A DNA stretch of 64,000 nucleotides, taken from the NCBI RefSeq assembly GCF_030378205.1, contig NZ_CP127385.1:248001-312000 (forward strand), given 5' to 3'. The stretch is from Bradyrhizobium sp. NP1. Its GTDB lineage: Bacteria > Pseudomonadota > Alphaproteobacteria > Rhizobiales > Xanthobacteraceae. This document shows, in pieces, positions 26,449 through 38,702 of the stretch. How positions within the stretch are numbered: the first letter of the stretch is position 1; each line of letters begins with the position of its first letter. The notes under the pieces are model-generated. The model was given only the letters and a program-made list of their open reading frames with translations, ran no database searches and had not been told where the DNA came from. The position numbers and the translations under genes are program-made.

Positions 26449-28188
26449 CTAATAGCTCGCGGCCTCGGCGCCGCGGGTCCGCGGGTCCGGCGCACCGACC
26501 AGCTCGTCCCCGATCACCGCAATCGAGTTGGCCGACGTCTGGCCCATCGGCTCGACGATGGCGTGGCCCATCGCCTTCAGTTGCGCCAGCACCGGTTCAG
26601 GGAATCCGCGCTCGACCCGCACCTCGTCCGGCATCCACTGGTGATGCAGCCGGGGCGCCGACACCGCGGCCGCGACGTCCATCCGATAGTCGAGCACATC
26701 GACGATCACCTGCAGCACGGTCGAGATGATACGGCTGCCGCCGGGCGAACCCGTCACCAGCACCGGCTTGCCGTCCTTCAGCACGATGGTCGGCGACATC
26801 GAGGACAGCGGCCGCTTGCCCGGGCCCGGCAGATTGGCCTCGAAGCCGACGAGGCCGAAGGCGTTGGAGGCGCCGACCGCGGCGGTGAAATCGTCGAGCT
26901 CGTTGTTCAGCAGCACACCCGTGCCTTCGGCGACGAGGCCGACGCCGTAGGGGAAGTTCAGCGTATAGGTGTTGCTGACCGCGTTGCCGAAATCGTCGAC
27001 AACGGAGAAATGCGTGGTGTTGCTGCCTTCGCGCAGCACCTTCGCGGTCACGACATCGGCGGCCGCGGTGGCACGATCGGGATTGATGGTGGCGCGCTGC
27101 CTCGCCGCATAGTCTTTCGCAAGCATCACGGGGACGGGCGCGTTGACGAAGGCGGGATCGCCGAGATAGCGCGCGCGATCGGCATAGGCGCGTTTCATCG
27201 CCTCGATCAGCAGGTGCAGCGAGGCTGCCGAGCCCTGCTTGATCTCGCCAAGCGGGAAGCCTTCGAGGATGTTGAGCGTCTCGAGAAGCACCGTGCCGCC
27301 GGAAGAGGGCAGCGGCATCGACACGATGTCAAAACCGCGATAGGTGCCGCGCACCGGCTTGCGGATCGTGGCTGAATAGGATTTCAAATCGTCCGACGTC
27401 ATGATGCCGCCGGCGTCACGCACGGCCAGCGCCAGTCTGTCCGCAACCGGTCCCTCGTAGAAGCCGCGCGGGCCCTGGTCTGCGATCGCCGACAGCGTCG
27501 CCGCGAGCTCGGGCTGCACCAGCCTGTCGCCCTCGCGCAGCGAGGTGCCGTCGGCGCGCGCGAAGATCTTGGCCGAGGCCGGCCATTTCACAAGCCGCCG
27601 CTCGAAGGCGGCCGACAAGGTGTCGGCCATGTCGTCGGACAGCACAAAGCCGTCGCGCGCAAGCGCGATCGCGGGCTGGATGAGCTGGGCAAGGGTGAAT
27701 TTGCCGGAACCATATTTCTCGAGCGCCAGCGCCAGTCCAGCGACCGTGCCGGGCACGCCGATGCTGAGCGCGGAATCGCGCGACTTGGCATTGTCGGGCT
27801 TGCCGTCGGCGCCGAGGAAGATCTCCGGCGTGGTCGCGGCGGGCGCGGTCTCGCGATAGTCGATCGCGATGTCCTCGCCGCGGTCCTTCAGGTGGATCAC
27901 CATGAAGCCGCCGCCGCCGATATTGCCCGCGCGCGGATAGGTCACCGCCATCGCGAAGCCGGTGGCGACCGCGGCGTCGACTGCATTGCCGCCCTGCTTG
28001 AGAATGTCGGCGCCGACGCGCGCCGCGATCTTCTCCTGCGCGACCACCATGCCGTGGCGCGAGGTGACGGGCGGCTGCGACAGCGCGCTGATTCCGCCGC
28101 GCGCGTCCTGCGCGGCCACAGGGGTGATGCCCGCAAGCGCGAGCGCCAGAAATGCGATCAGGTTTCGCCGGGTGAGCATGGTGATCAT
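26449..28188 (-). CDS. ggt: Gamma-glutamyltransferase
   Basis: 579 residues from ATG 28188 (MITMLTRRNLIAFLALALAG), with a signal peptide; a start 27 bp upstream is possible. The autoprocessing site is NTTHFSVVDDFGNAVS, with the nucleophile Thr391. GNIGGGGFMVIHL, DYRETAP (glutamyl-binding Arg), LLNNELDDF and SSMSPTIVLKDGKPVLVTGSPGG are all intact. It is a periplasmic Ntn hydrolase that cleaves glutathione and other gamma-glutamyl compounds. The following cupin gene may be co-transcribed. Confidence 0.94.
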   Translation of the reverse strand: MITMLTRRNLIAFLALALAGITPVAAQDARGGISALSQPPVTSRHGMVVAQEKIAARVGADILKQGGNAVDAAVATGFAMAVTYPRAGNIGGGGFMVIHLKDRGEDIAIDYRETAPAATTPEIFLGADGKPDNAKSRDSALSIGVPGTVAGLALALEKYGSGKFTLAQLIQPAIALARDGFVLSDDMADTLSAAFERRLVKWPASAKIFARADGTSLREGDRLVQPELAATLSAIADQGPRGFYEGPVADRLALAVRDAGGIMTSDDLKSYSATIRKPVRGTYRGFDIVSMPLPSSGGTVLLETLNILEGFPLGEIKQGSAASLHLLIEAMKRAYADRARYLGDPAFVNAPVPVMLAKDYAARQRATINPDRATAAADVVTAKVLREGSNTTHFSVVDDFGNAVSNTYTLNFPYGVGLVAEGTGVLLNNELDDFTAAVGASNAFGLVGFEANLPGPGKRPLSSMSPTIVLKDGKPVLVTGSPGGSRIISTVLQVIVDVLDYRMDVAAAVSAPRLHHQWMPDEVRVERGFPEPVLAQLKAMGHAIVEPMGQTSANSIAVIGDELVGAPDPRTRGAEAASY

Positions 28189-28309
28189 CAAAATTCCGCC
28201 GCTGCCGTCAGCCAATCCAGTGCCGTCATCATGCTATAGAGGGCGGCATCGAAATGGCAAAACGCGTCGGCGTGATCGCGAACGGCATTTTTGCAAAGGA
28301 CACTCCTGA

Positions 28310-29695
28310 ATGACAGTGACTGCCCTGGATGCCGGCCCCGCGACGTCACGCGCGACCTATCCGTCGCGCACGGCGGTCGTGAGCTGGATCTTCTTCGACT
28401 GGGCGGCGCAGCCCTATTTCACGCTGATCACGACCTTCGTGTTCGCGCCCTATTTCGCCACCCATGTCGCGCCTGATCCCGCGACCGGGCAATCGCTGTG
28501 GGGTTTCGCCACCGCGGCCGCCGGCATGGCGATCGCGCTGCTCTCGCCAGTGCTGGGCGCGATCGCGGACGCCAACGGCCGCCGCAAGCCGTGGATCGCC
28601 GGTTTCGGCGCGCTGCTGGTCATCGGCGCGTCCGCAATGTGGATCGGCGCGCCCGGCGAGGTCGGCATGATCCCGCCGCTTTTGCTCGCCTTCTCGATCG
28701 CCACCGTCGGCGCGGAATTCGCCACCGTGTTCAACAACGCGATGATGCCGACGCTGGTGCCGCCCGAGCGGATCGGACGGCTGTCCGGCACCGGCTGGGC
28801 CACCGGCTATGTCGGGGGCATCCTCAGCCTCGTCCTCGTGCTCGGCTTTCTCGCCGCAAGCCCGGAGAGCGGCCTCACGCTGTTTGGCCTGAAGCCGCTG
28901 TTCGGGCTCGATCCGGCGACCCATCAGGGCGACCGCATCTCGGGGCCGCTCACCGGCCTCTGGTTCGTCGTCTTCGTGATGCCGATGTTTCTGTTCACGC
29001 CGGACTATCCGGCGAAGCGGCCGGTGCGCGAAGCCCTGCGCGAGGGACTATCCGACCTGAAGCAGACGCTCACCGAGCTGCCGCGGCGCAAATCGATGGC
29101 GGCATTCCTGCTCGCCAACATGATCTATACCGATGGTCTCGTCTCGCTGTTCGCCTTCGGCGGAATCTATGCCGCGGGCACGTTCGGCTGGGACACGATT
29201 CGGATCGGCACCTTCGGAATCATCCTCGCCATCGCCGGCACGTTTGGCGCCTGGCTCGGCGGCAAGCTCGACGACCGGCTCGGGCCAAAGCGCGTGATCG
29301 CGGGCGCGATGACGATTCTGCTCGCCTCGATCGTCGCGATCCTGCTCGTGAGCAAGGATTCGATCCTGTTCATCCCCGTCACGCCGCCGGTACCCGATGG
29401 GCCGCTGTTCGCGGCGCCGGCCGAAAAGGCTTATCTGGTGCTTGGCTGCCTGATCGGGGCCGCCGGCGGTCCGCTGCAGGCCGCCTCGCGCACGCTGTTG
29501 ATCCACCTCGCGCCGAAGGATCGCATCGCGCAATATTTCGGGCTGTTCGCGCTGACCGGAAAGGTCACGTCCTTCATCGGCCCGCTCTTGATCGGCATCG
29601 TCACCGCGGCAACCGACAGCCAGAAGGCCGGCATGGCGACGCTGGTGCCGTTCTTCGTGGTGGGGTTGCTGCTGCTCGCGCGGGTGCGGGACTAG
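28310..29695 (+). CDS. MFS transporter, UMF1/Atg22-like
   Basis: 461 residues with about 11-12 membrane helices. The start SRTAVVSWIFFDWAAQPYFTLITTFVFAPYF is the UMF1 (Atg22-like) signature. ALLSPVLGAIADANGRRKPWI is the loop after helix 2, FNNAMMPTLVPPERIGRLSGTGWATGYVGG the central motif and GGPLQAASRTLLIHLAPKDRIAQYFGL the C-terminal one. Atg22 exports amino acids from the yeast vacuole; the bacterial substrate is unknown. It is divergent from the ggt gene. Confidence 0.9.
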   Translation: MTVTALDAGPATSRATYPSRTAVVSWIFFDWAAQPYFTLITTFVFAPYFATHVAPDPATGQSLWGFATAAAGMAIALLSPVLGAIADANGRRKPWIAGFGALLVIGASAMWIGAPGEVGMIPPLLLAFSIATVGAEFATVFNNAMMPTLVPPERIGRLSGTGWATGYVGGILSLVLVLGFLAASPESGLTLFGLKPLFGLDPATHQGDRISGPLTGLWFVVFVMPMFLFTPDYPAKRPVREALREGLSDLKQTLTELPRRKSMAAFLLANMIYTDGLVSLFAFGGIYAAGTFGWDTIRIGTFGIILAIAGTFGAWLGGKLDDRLGPKRVIAGAMTILLASIVAILLVSKDSILFIPVTPPVPDGPLFAAPAEKAYLVLGCLIGAAGGPLQAASRTLLIHLAPKDRIAQYFGLFALTGKVTSFIGPLLIGIVTAATDSQKAGMATLVPFFVVGLLLLARVRD

Positions 29696-29719
29696 CCCGC
29701 GCCGTCATTCCCGGGCGCG

Positions 29720-31312
29720 CTAATGCCGGAAATGCCTGACGCCGGTGAACACCATGGCGATGCCGTGGTCGTCGGCCGCCTTGATCACCTCGTCGTCGCG
29801 CACCGAGCCGCCGGGCTGGATCACGGCGGTGGCGCCGGCCTCGATGCAGGCCAGCATGCCGTCGGCAAACGGGAAGAACGCGTCGGAGGCGACCACCGAG
29901 CCTTTGGTGAGCGGCTCTGCGAGCTTCAGCTCGGCGGCGGCGTCGAGCGCCTTGCGCGCGGCGATGCGCGCGGAATCGACCCGGCTCATTTGTCCGGCGC
30001 CGATGCCGACGGTCGCGAGATCCTTGGCATAGATGATGGTGTTGGACTTGACGTGCTTGGCGACACGGAAGGCGAATTTGAGGTCGCGCAGCTCGGCGTC
30101 TGTCGGCGCGCGTTTCGTGACGGTCTTCAGCGCCATGTCGTCGACCACGGCATTGTCGCGGCTCTGCACCAGCAATCCACCAGCCACCGTCTTGGCGGTC
30201 AAGCCGGCCGCGCGCGGGTCGGGCAGGCCGCCGGCGAGCAGGAGCCGCAGGTTCTTCTTCGCCGCGACGATCTTGATCGCTTCATCCGTCGCAGCAGGCG
30301 CAATGATCACCTCGGTGAAGATCTCGGTGATGGCGCGCGCGGCATCCGCATCGAGCGTCCGGTTGACGGCGACGATGCCGCCGAAGGCCGAGGTGGAATC
30401 GCAGGCCAGCGCCTTGCGATAGGCGGACACGAGGTCCGCGCCCTCCGCAACGCCGCAGGGATTGGCATGCTTGACGATGACGCAGGCGGCGGTGCGCCTG
30501 GCGTCGAACTCGCCGATGCATTCATAGGCCGCATCGGTGTCGTTGATGTTGTTGTAGGAGAGCTCCTTGCCCTGCACCTGCCGCGCGGTGGCAACCCCAG
30601 GGCGCTTGTCGGGCAGGCGGTAGAACGCCGCGGACTGATGCGGGTTCTCGCCATAGCGCAGCGACTGGATGAGGCGCCCGCCGAAAGCGCGGAAGTCGGG
30701 CGCTTCGGTCTTGTTCTGCGCGGCGAACCAGTTCGAGATCGCGGCATCATAGGCCGCGGTGCGCGCATAGGCCTTGGCGGCAAGCCGCCGGCGCAGTGAA
30801 AGCGTGGTCGCGCCCTTGTTCGCCGCAAGCTCGTCGAGCACGGCCTGATAATCGTCGGCCTCGACCACGACCGCGACATCGTCATGGTTCTTGGCCGCGG
30901 CGCGGATCATGGCGGGACCGCCGATGTCGATGTTCTCGATGCACTCCTCGAAGCCCGCGCCCTTGTCGACGGTCGCTTCGAACGGATAGAGGTTGACCAC
31001 CAGCAGATCGATCGGCGCGATGTCGTGCGCCTTCATCGCATCAGCGTGGTCCTTGTTGTCGCGGATCGCGAGCAGGCCGCCATGCACCTTGGGATGCAGG
31101 GTCTTGACCCGGCCGTCCATCATCTCGGGAAAGCCGGTCAGCTCCGAGACGTCCTTCACCTTCAATCCTGCGGCGGCGATCGCTTTTGAAGTGCCGCCGG
31201 TCGAGACCAGCTCGACGCCGTGGCCGGCGAGCGCTTTTGCAAATTCGATCAGGCCGGTCTTGTCGGAAACGGACAACAGGGCGCGGGTCACGCGGCGGGG
31301 ATGGTCGGTCAT
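29720..31312 (-). CDS. purH: Bifunctional AICAR transformylase/IMP cyclohydrolase PurH
   Basis: 530 residues from ATG 31312 ([20 protein letters not shown]), the family's usual length; the longer frame is rejected. The N-terminal cyclohydrolase has [28 protein letters not shown] and NLYPFE. The transformylase domain has [33 protein letters not shown] (catalytic Lys-His) and [10 protein letters not shown]. It catalyses the last two steps of IMP synthesis. It is the last gene of the rsmB-heparinase-purH series. Confidence 0.97.
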   Translation of the reverse strand: MTDHPRRVTRALLSVSDKTGLIEFAKALAGHGVELVSTGGTSKAIAAAGLKVKDVSELTGFPEMMDGRVKTLHPKVHGGLLAIRDNKDHADAMKAHDIAPIDLLVVNLYPFEATVDKGAGFEECIENIDIGGPAMIRAAAKNHDDVAVVVEADDYQAVLDELAANKGATTLSLRRRLAAKAYARTAAYDAAISNWFAAQNKTEAPDFRAFGGRLIQSLRYGENPHQSAAFYRLPDKRPGVATARQVQGKELSYNNINDTDAAYECIGEFDARRTAACVIVKHANPCGVAEGADLVSAYRKALACDSTSAFGGIVAVNRTLDADAARAITEIFTEVIIAPAATDEAIKIVAAKKNLRLLLAGGLPDPRAAGLTAKTVAGGLLVQSRDNAVVDDMALKTVTKRAPTDAELRDLKFAFRVAKHVKSNTIIYAKDLATVGIGAGQMSRVDSARIAARKALDAAAELKLAEPLTKGSVVASDAFFPFADGMLACIEAGATAVIQPGGSVRDDEVIKAADDHGIAMVFTGVRHFRH

Positions 31313-31457
31313 GGGCAAGGTCCTCTGTTCAGGAGATGCTTTTGCCCAGGCGCGCGGCAGATATTCTTGCGCTTCCCGATGGTGCTCCATCCAAAGTCGC
31401 CAGTCGCGCAAGCGCTGGCTGGTTAGCAGTTTTTGGCAGCGTCCACAATGGGATGAC

Positions 31458-33200
31458 TCAGAGCGGCAGTTCCGGCTCGCGGCCGGCGTTGCGCCGCGTG
31501 CTGGCCGGGGTCGTGGTGGAGCGCACGAAGCTCCAGCGCACCGAGGGCGCATGGCGGGAATCCTGCCGGATCACGATCTGGGCGGTGCGGCGCGGTCCGT
31601 CATTGCCGGCCAGGAACACGCTGTCCTCCAGCTCGACCTTGTCGTCGAGCGCCTCGAAGGTCCAGACGTCGCGGTTCGGCAGCACCAGCATCACGCCATG
31701 GCCGTCCGACAGGCGGCTCGCCTTCACCGAAGGGTGCAGGTGAAAGCGCAGGGCGTAATCGGTCTCGCGCATGCGCGCGCCCGACACCGGCGCGATCGTG
31801 TCCTCGCCGTCGAGCCGCGAGCCGTCGGGCGCGATCATCAGCACGCGGCGATGAAACACGCCGAAGCGGGAGGCGTAGCCGTCATGCGAGGCCGAGAGCA
31901 GCATGCCGTTCTGCACCGCCTCGCGATAGCTTTCGACAGTGGTGGGGCCGCTGACGACAGGCGCGCCCTGCAACAGCCGTTTCATCGCGGTCAGCTCGAC
32001 GAACTGGCACGAGGACGTCTCGTGATAGGTCATGGTGGAGTGCGCCACCGTGCTGCGCGCGAAAGTCCGCCAGTTGTCGCGGCCGGTGGTCGGCATGCCG
32101 CAATTGGTGACGATGCGGCTCGGACCCGAGGACAATTCGAACGACAGGCAGCCGGCATGGGCATCCTGGCTGACCGCCGGCGGCGGCGGCGGTCCGGTGT
32201 CGATGATCACGGTCATCGCGCCCGCCTCGAGGCGCTGGAAGCCGGTATGCGGCATGCTCGCCATCGGCGCGCCGCGCGCGTCGTCATAGGCGAGCAGCGT
32301 CGCGAGCAGGTCCGAAGGCGTCGCGCTCATGCCGTTGAACAACGCAAAGCTGCCGTCGCCGTGACGGAAGAAGCGCAGCATCGGCATCATGCGGTCGATC
32401 GCGTTCAACAGCGCCGGCGGCGGCGCGATATTGCGCGCGGCAAAGGTCTGCCGCAGCGGCAACAGGTCGATCAGGAGCTCGATGATCGCGCCGGGATTGC
32501 GCGAGATATGGCCGCCATCGGGCAGGATCTGGCGCTGCAATTCGTCGGAGAGCTTTCTCGTTGCGCTGCGGATGTGACGCGCCTGGTTGGCAAGGCAGAG
32601 CGAGACGTAGCACAGCGCGATCAGGACCTGCAGCCGCGGCACGCCGTCGGTGATGTCGACGGTGGCGTAGCGCAGGAAGCGCACTTCGCGGGCCAGCGCG
32701 CGCAGGTAGCGGCGATAGAATTTTCCGTCGCTGTCGCCGAGCACCAGCGGCGCCTGCGACAACAGCGAGATCACGCGGCGCGCCAGCACGTCCGGACGGC
32801 GCGCGATCGGCCGCCTGTTCGCCGGGTTGGAAATCCAGTCGTCGACCAGCGTGCGCGCATTGGCGCGGGTCAGCGCGGTGTCGGCGGCGCGCAGATGCCG
32901 CAGCCAGCCGAAGCCGAGCAGCGCGGCCTCCCAGTCCTCCGACGGCGGATCGAGATCGAAGATCGAGCGGCCATGGCAGGTGACGATCTTGCCGGCGAAT
33001 ACGAAACGGCCGGCATAGATCTCGGCGGCGCGGGTGGCGTCCGCGGTGCGCAGGTCGTGCGGCGCGATGATCAGCCGGTCGGTGCGGCCCGGCCACAGCC
33101 GCGACAACGCGACCGAGCCGCCGCTCGCGCGGGCCATCAGGTTCCGCGCAAAGCGGCCCATGATCAGCGTCGAGATTCGTCTGCGGTGAGCGACCGACAC
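31458..33200 (-). CDS. Heparinase II/III-family protein
   Basis: 580 residues. The helical toroid domain ([67 protein letters not shown]) is followed by a beta-sandwich domain of the heparinase II/III C-terminal family ([68 protein letters not shown]). A polysaccharide lyase or murein-related role is inferred from fold. In many alphaproteobacteria it sits between rsmB and purH, as here. Confidence 0.9.
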   Translation of the reverse strand: MSVAHRRRISTLIMGRFARNLMARASGGSVALSRLWPGRTDRLIIAPHDLRTADATRAAEIYAGRFVFAGKIVTCHGRSIFDLDPPSEDWEAALLGFGWLRHLRAADTALTRANARTLVDDWISNPANRRPIARRPDVLARRVISLLSQAPLVLGDSDGKFYRRYLRALAREVRFLRYATVDITDGVPRLQVLIALCYVSLCLANQARHIRSATRKLSDELQRQILPDGGHISRNPGAIIELLIDLLPLRQTFAARNIAPPPALLNAIDRMMPMLRFFRHGDGSFALFNGMSATPSDLLATLLAYDDARGAPMASMPHTGFQRLEAGAMTVIIDTGPPPPPAVSQDAHAGCLSFELSSGPSRIVTNCGMPTTGRDNWRTFARSTVAHSTMTYHETSSCQFVELTAMKRLLQGAPVVSGPTTVESYREAVQNGMLLSASHDGYASRFGVFHRRVLMIAPDGSRLDGEDTIAPVSGARMRETDYALRFHLHPSVKASRLSDGHGVMLVLPNRDVWTFEALDDKVELEDSVFLAGNDGPRRTAQIVIRQDSRHAPSVRWSFVRSTTTPASTRRNAGREPELPL

Positions 33201-33504
33201 GCCTTGCCTTGATTAGGGGAGAGGATTCTTCGAATCCTTTTAATCCGGAAACGCCGCCCTGGCACCATCTTGAAAAGGCGCGAATCAGCCAGGGGCGGCA
33301 AAAACTGTTGTAAAATCAGGATTTAGTCCCAGTGCGCCGCTCGGCGGCAGTAGTGTCCCGGTTCTCCCATTGGCCTTCCGTTGCAAGCTCGCGCATTCGC
33401 TTTTTGCGGCGTTGATTCTCGCGGCAACAGGCGCCGCCTGTCAAATCCGGGCGCCAGCGCGGCGGATTTGACGTTCGCTATCCCCCGCCGCGGGGATGCG
33501 AATA
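33201..33504. other. Intergenic region between heparinase-like gene and rsmB
   Basis: No gene supported. Two inverted repeats are visible: GCCGCCCTGGC...GCCAGGGGCGGC (33253-33299, one bulge) and GTCAAATCCG...CGGATTTGAC (about 33437-33469). The second could end rsmB mRNA, but there is no T-run. Confidence 0.6.
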
Positions 33505-34863
33505 CTAGAGGCGGACCAGCCGGGCGGCGTAGAAGCCGTCGAGCCCGCCAAGGCGCGGGTCCTCGTTCGGCAAATGGCAAGGCAAGGTGCGCAGATCGCC
33601 GCCCGCCGTGATGATCGAGGCCAGGCCTGCCACCTCGCCGGCCTCGATCGGCGCCCGCCGCAACGAGGATTCGCTCGAAAGCAACGCGGCAATGACTTGC
33701 TCGCCCTCCTCGGGTTCCAGTGAACAGGTGCAGTAGACCAGCGTGCCGCCGGGCTTGAGCAGCGTGACCGCCTTGCGCAGCAGGCGCTGCTGCAAGGTGG
33801 TCAGGGCCGTGAAGTCGGATTCCTGCCTGAGCCACGCAACATCCGGATGACGGCGGATCGTCCCGGTCGAGGTGCAGGGCGCGTCGACCAGCACGCCGTC
33901 GAAACCTTCGCCATTTCCTTGCGCGTCGCCCTGCCATTCGACGGCGTCGGCGACGATGGTCTCGGCGGGAAGCGCGAGCCGCGCCAGGTTTTCGCGCAAG
34001 CGCGCCACGCGCGCCGGCGAACGATCGATCGCGGTCACGCGCGCGCCGGCCAGCGCAAGCTGCGCGGTCTTGCCGCCCGGCGCGGCGCAGAGGTCGGCGA
34101 TGCGCTTGCCGCTGACGTCGCCGAACAGGCGCGTCGGCAGCGCCGCGGCGGCGTCCTGCACCCACCACTGGCCTTCGCCAAATCCGGGCAGCATGGTCAC
34201 CGAACCCGACAGCAGCGTGCGCACCGTGCCGGTCGGCAAGACCTCGCCGTGCAGGCGGGCGGCCCATTGCGCGGGGTCCGATTTCACGGTGACGTCGAGC
34301 GAGGGCTCATGCGCAAGCGCGAGCGCCATCTCGCGCGCGGTGGCCTCGCCATAATGCGCGGTCCAGCGCTGCAGCATCCACGGCGGGATGTCGAGGGCCT
34401 GTGGCTTCAGCTCGTCGATGATCGCGCGGCCCTCGCGCGCGCAGCGGCGCAGCACGGCGTTGACGAGGCCGGCATATTTGGCCGCGCGCCGGTCCGATTG
34501 CACGAGACGCACCGAGAGGTCGACCGCGGCATGATCAGGCACGTCCATCCACAGGATCTGCGCGGCGCCGATCAGCAGCGCGCTCTGCGCGCGCGGCGCG
34601 TCGGTCGGAACACCGCGGTCGAGCAGCCGCGCCAGCAGTGCGCCAAGCGTGCCGAGCCGCCGCAGCACGGTCGCGACCATCCGGCGCATCAGCGCGCGGT
34701 CGCGATCGGCGAGCGACTTCAGCGCGGGATGGGCGGCTGCGCCGTCGAGCTGGTCGTCAAGCGTGCGACGCCGATGCAGGACGCCATCCAGAATGTCCGC
34801 CGCGACCCGCCGCGCCGCAAGACCAGGCACTTCGGATGGGCGGGCAAATCGCTGAGCAGGCAT
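33505..34863 (-). CDS. rsmB: 16S rRNA (cytosine-967-C5)-methyltransferase RsmB
   Basis: 452 residues from ATG 34863 (MPAQRFARPSEVPGLAARRV). An N-terminal NusB-like RNA-binding domain (VLRRLGTLGALLARLL, AQILWMDVPDHAAVDLSV, YAGLVNAVLRR) is followed by the Rossmann methyltransferase: DLCAAPGGKTAQLA (SAM site), LVDAPCTSTGTIRRHPD (first Cys) and LVYCTCSLEPEEGE (catalytic Cys). The product methylates a cytosine in the ribosomal P-site region. The long upstream frame runs through a palindromic repeat and is not coding. Confidence 0.94.
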   Translation of the reverse strand: MPAQRFARPSEVPGLAARRVAADILDGVLHRRRTLDDQLDGAAAHPALKSLADRDRALMRRMVATVLRRLGTLGALLARLLDRGVPTDAPRAQSALLIGAAQILWMDVPDHAAVDLSVRLVQSDRRAAKYAGLVNAVLRRCAREGRAIIDELKPQALDIPPWMLQRWTAHYGEATAREMALALAHEPSLDVTVKSDPAQWAARLHGEVLPTGTVRTLLSGSVTMLPGFGEGQWWVQDAAAALPTRLFGDVSGKRIADLCAAPGGKTAQLALAGARVTAIDRSPARVARLRENLARLALPAETIVADAVEWQGDAQGNGEGFDGVLVDAPCTSTGTIRRHPDVAWLRQESDFTALTTLQQRLLRKAVTLLKPGGTLVYCTCSLEPEEGEQVIAALLSSESSLRRAPIEAGEVAGLASIITAGGDLRTLPCHLPNEDPRLGGLDGFYAARLVRL

Positions 34864-34933
34864 GACGCGGGAAAGTCTCTGAGAGGGAAAAGCGCGCGGC
34901 GCTAGTTTCGAAAGAACACTAGCAAATTCCTGG

Positions 34934-35009
34934 TGCTGGTGTGGTGATTCGGAAGTTCTCTTGACGAATTCGCGGCACAGGCGAAGAGAACTGCGGAACC
35001 ACCACAGCA
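34934..35009. repeat. Palindromic element related to family C
   Basis: Arms GTGGTGATTCGGAAGTTCTC and GAGAACTGCGGAACCACCAC enclose TTGACGAATTCGCGGCACAG. The loop core GAATTCGCGGCAC is the same as in hairpin 2 of the 162-bp tandem element. It lies upstream of rsmB, between divergent genes. Confidence 0.75.
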
Positions 35010-35134
35010 GGCGCTGTGGGCTGGAAACGCAGCTTTGGCATGCGAATATGCCAAATATAAGAATCGTCTCTTCCGATTCCAGCACCGTGCTACGATCTAG
35101 ATGACGAAAGCGCCACGACGCATGGGAGGTTGCC

Positions 35135-35344
35135 GTGACTGATGACCCCGCAGCACCAACGATGCAAGCCGCGCGCAAGCCGCTTTCGCCGGCGGCCCAG
35201 CGTGCGCTTGCGGAAGCCGAGGCGCGTCGGAAGGCCGCAGCCGCCGAGGCGAAGCCGATGCAGAAGGAGTTTCAGGGACCGAAGGGCCCGGAACCCACAC
35301 GCTATGGCGACTGGGAGAGCAAGGGCATCGCCTCGGATTTCTGA
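35135..35344 (+). CDS. DUF1674 / SDHAF4-family protein
   Basis: 69 residues. The C-terminal signature FQGPKGPEPTRYGDWESKGI followed by ASDF is that of DUF1674, the bacterial counterpart of mitochondrial SDHAF4, which protects the flavinated SdhA subunit during succinate dehydrogenase assembly. The N-terminal 40 residues are Ala/Lys/Glu-rich and probably disordered. Assembly-factor function is inferred from the eukaryotic family. Confidence 0.9.
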   Translation: MTDDPAAPTMQAARKPLSPAAQRALAEAEARRKAAAAEAKPMQKEFQGPKGPEPTRYGDWESKGIASDF

Positions 35345-35375
35345 AACCGCGCGACTTGCCGCCGCGACAAAATGA

Positions 35376-35402
35376 AAAGAGCCGCGCAGCGCGCGGCTCT
35401 TT
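35376..35402. terminator. Bidirectional terminator between convergent genes
   Basis: AAAGAGCCGCGC-AGC-GCGCGGCTCTTT, a perfect 12-bp stem with A/T ends. It serves DUF1674 on the plus strand and the L,D-transpeptidase gene on the minus strand. Confidence 0.85.
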
Positions 35403-35427
35403 CGATCTCAAGTTCCGGCGTGCCGGA

Positions 35428-35943
35428 TCAGCGCGTGACGACGACCGTCGTGCCGACCGAGACGCGCTGATAGAGGTCGGAAATATCCGTGTTCAGCATG
35501 CGGATGCAGCCATAGGAAACGAAGCCGCCGACCGAGCCGGGCACGTTGGTGCCATGGATCGCATATTCGCCGCCGGCCAGCGTCATCGCGGCGACGCCCA
35601 TCGGGTTCTTCGGCGAGCCGCCGGGGATCACGTCGGGCATGAACGGCTTGTCGCGCTTGACCTCGGCGGGCGGCGACCAGGCCGGGTTGCGATACTTGCC
35701 GTCGATCTGCGTGGTGCCGGCCCACTGCTTGCCGGACTTGCCGACGCCGACCGGGTAGCGCATCGCGTGCCCGTCATCGAGAATGAGATACAGGTGCCGT
35801 TCGTTGGTCCTCACCACGATCGTGCCCGGCGAATAATCGCCGGTCCGCATGGTGACCAGTTCCGGGCTGGCCTCGGCCGCACCCGCCATCATCAGGCTTG
35901 CCCCCAAGGTGGCCGCGAGCGCCACCGCGATCCTCATCGACAT
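35428..35943 (-). CDS. L,D-transpeptidase (YkuD domain)
   Basis: 171 residues with a signal peptide (MSMRIAVALAATLGASLMMAGAAEA). The YkuD domain holds TIVVRTNERHLYLILDDGHA at its start and the catalytic motif HGTNVPG-(x)9-SYGCIRMLN, with His130, Cys146 and Arg148. The family makes 3-3 peptidoglycan cross-links or attaches proteins to murein in the periplasm. No LysM or other binding domain is fused. Confidence 0.94.
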   Translation of the reverse strand: MSMRIAVALAATLGASLMMAGAAEASPELVTMRTGDYSPGTIVVRTNERHLYLILDDGHAMRYPVGVGKSGKQWAGTTQIDGKYRNPAWSPPAEVKRDKPFMPDVIPGGSPKNPMGVAAMTLAGGEYAIHGTNVPGSVGGFVSYGCIRMLNTDISDLYQRVSVGTTVVVTR

Positions 35944-36362
35944 TGCCTTCTCCGTTTCACCTCGTCTCGCCCCCCAACGGAGCGTCAGTTCATGTAAAGC
36001 CGGCCGAAGCCGGACTGCCCAAGTCGGTCGTCCAAGTCGGTCATCTAGTTCAGCCGTCCGGGCATTTTTAACCGCAGGCGCTAACCGGATGGTTTCCGCA
36101 ACGCGTGCCCGGTCTCATTTGGCAGCGGGGAACAAAGGAAATGTCGCAATCAAAGTAAATGACCTGAAAACAACACCCGCGGCGAAAAAAGCCGCGGTCC
36201 GCGTTCGGCCGCCATCAGGCGCCAAAACCGCCGCAAAGCGGGGATTGCGCGCGCGAGCGGGCATTCACATTTTCAAGAGCTGGATTTGAAACAGCCGATG
36301 CTCGAAGGGCGCGCCTCGCGTGCGAGCGCGCGCCCAGCGAATCATACGCCAGAGCCGGACTA
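35944..36362. other. Intergenic region between L,D-transpeptidase and acs
   Basis: No gene supported. It contains a CCGCGGC-GAAAAAA-GCCGCGG hairpin (36177-36197) and the acs-proximal hairpin at 36307-36335. A lysine/arginine-rich open frame here is antisense to the transpeptidase gene over its first third and is not trusted. Confidence 0.6.
36307..36335 (-). terminator. Stem-loop downstream of acs
   Basis: GGGCGCGCCTCGC and GCGAGCGCGCGCCC form a 13-bp stem with one bulge and a GT loop, 27 bp after the acs stop on the minus strand. There is no long T-run, so this is a probable but not ideal terminator. Confidence 0.5.
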
Positions 36363-38315
<1,953 letters not shown>

Positions 38316-38702
38316 CGTCCCCTCCACTCAACCGCAAGCCGCGCACCGATGCAGGAACTACAAATCGGCGCCACCAGGCCCGACCGCGTTGTGATTGTTG
38401 GCCTCGATTATGCGTCGCCCGGCATCTCCGAAACAAGGCGGACCTTGGTCGGCTTTGCCCGCTCGCGTGTCCTTTGCGTTTACCGTCGCGGTCACAATCG
38501 CGTTTTGATCCAACCCAAAATCAACGTTATTGGGCGAATAGGTGCCATGAAAGGTATCTAATAACCGCGACCGTAAGATTTCGGACTCGCCATGCCGGCC
38601 TTGACCCCCTAAATGGCCACCCCGAGCCCCCGGAGGGCGGCCGGAACGAAGCCGCGTCAGACGGCATTACCGGAAAAGACACGGAGCAAGGCGTTTTCGA
38701 CC
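38316..38702. other. Intergenic region between acs and topoisomerase IB
   Basis: Divergent promoter region for acs (minus) and the topoisomerase gene (plus). A half element of family C is visible near 38350-38375 (GCAGGAACTACAAATCGGCG). No clear promoter motif was assigned. Confidence 0.6.

Noticed and set aside
33226..33242. GGATTC-TTC-GAATCC-TTTT as a plus-strand terminator
   Set aside because: No plus-strand gene ends upstream; it lies upstream of the minus-strand heparinase-like gene.
35849..36289. Basic 146-codon frame downstream of the L,D-transpeptidase gene
   Set aside because: Its first third is antisense to the transpeptidase gene, no ribosome binding site is present, and the Lys/Arg/Ala composition can arise by chance.
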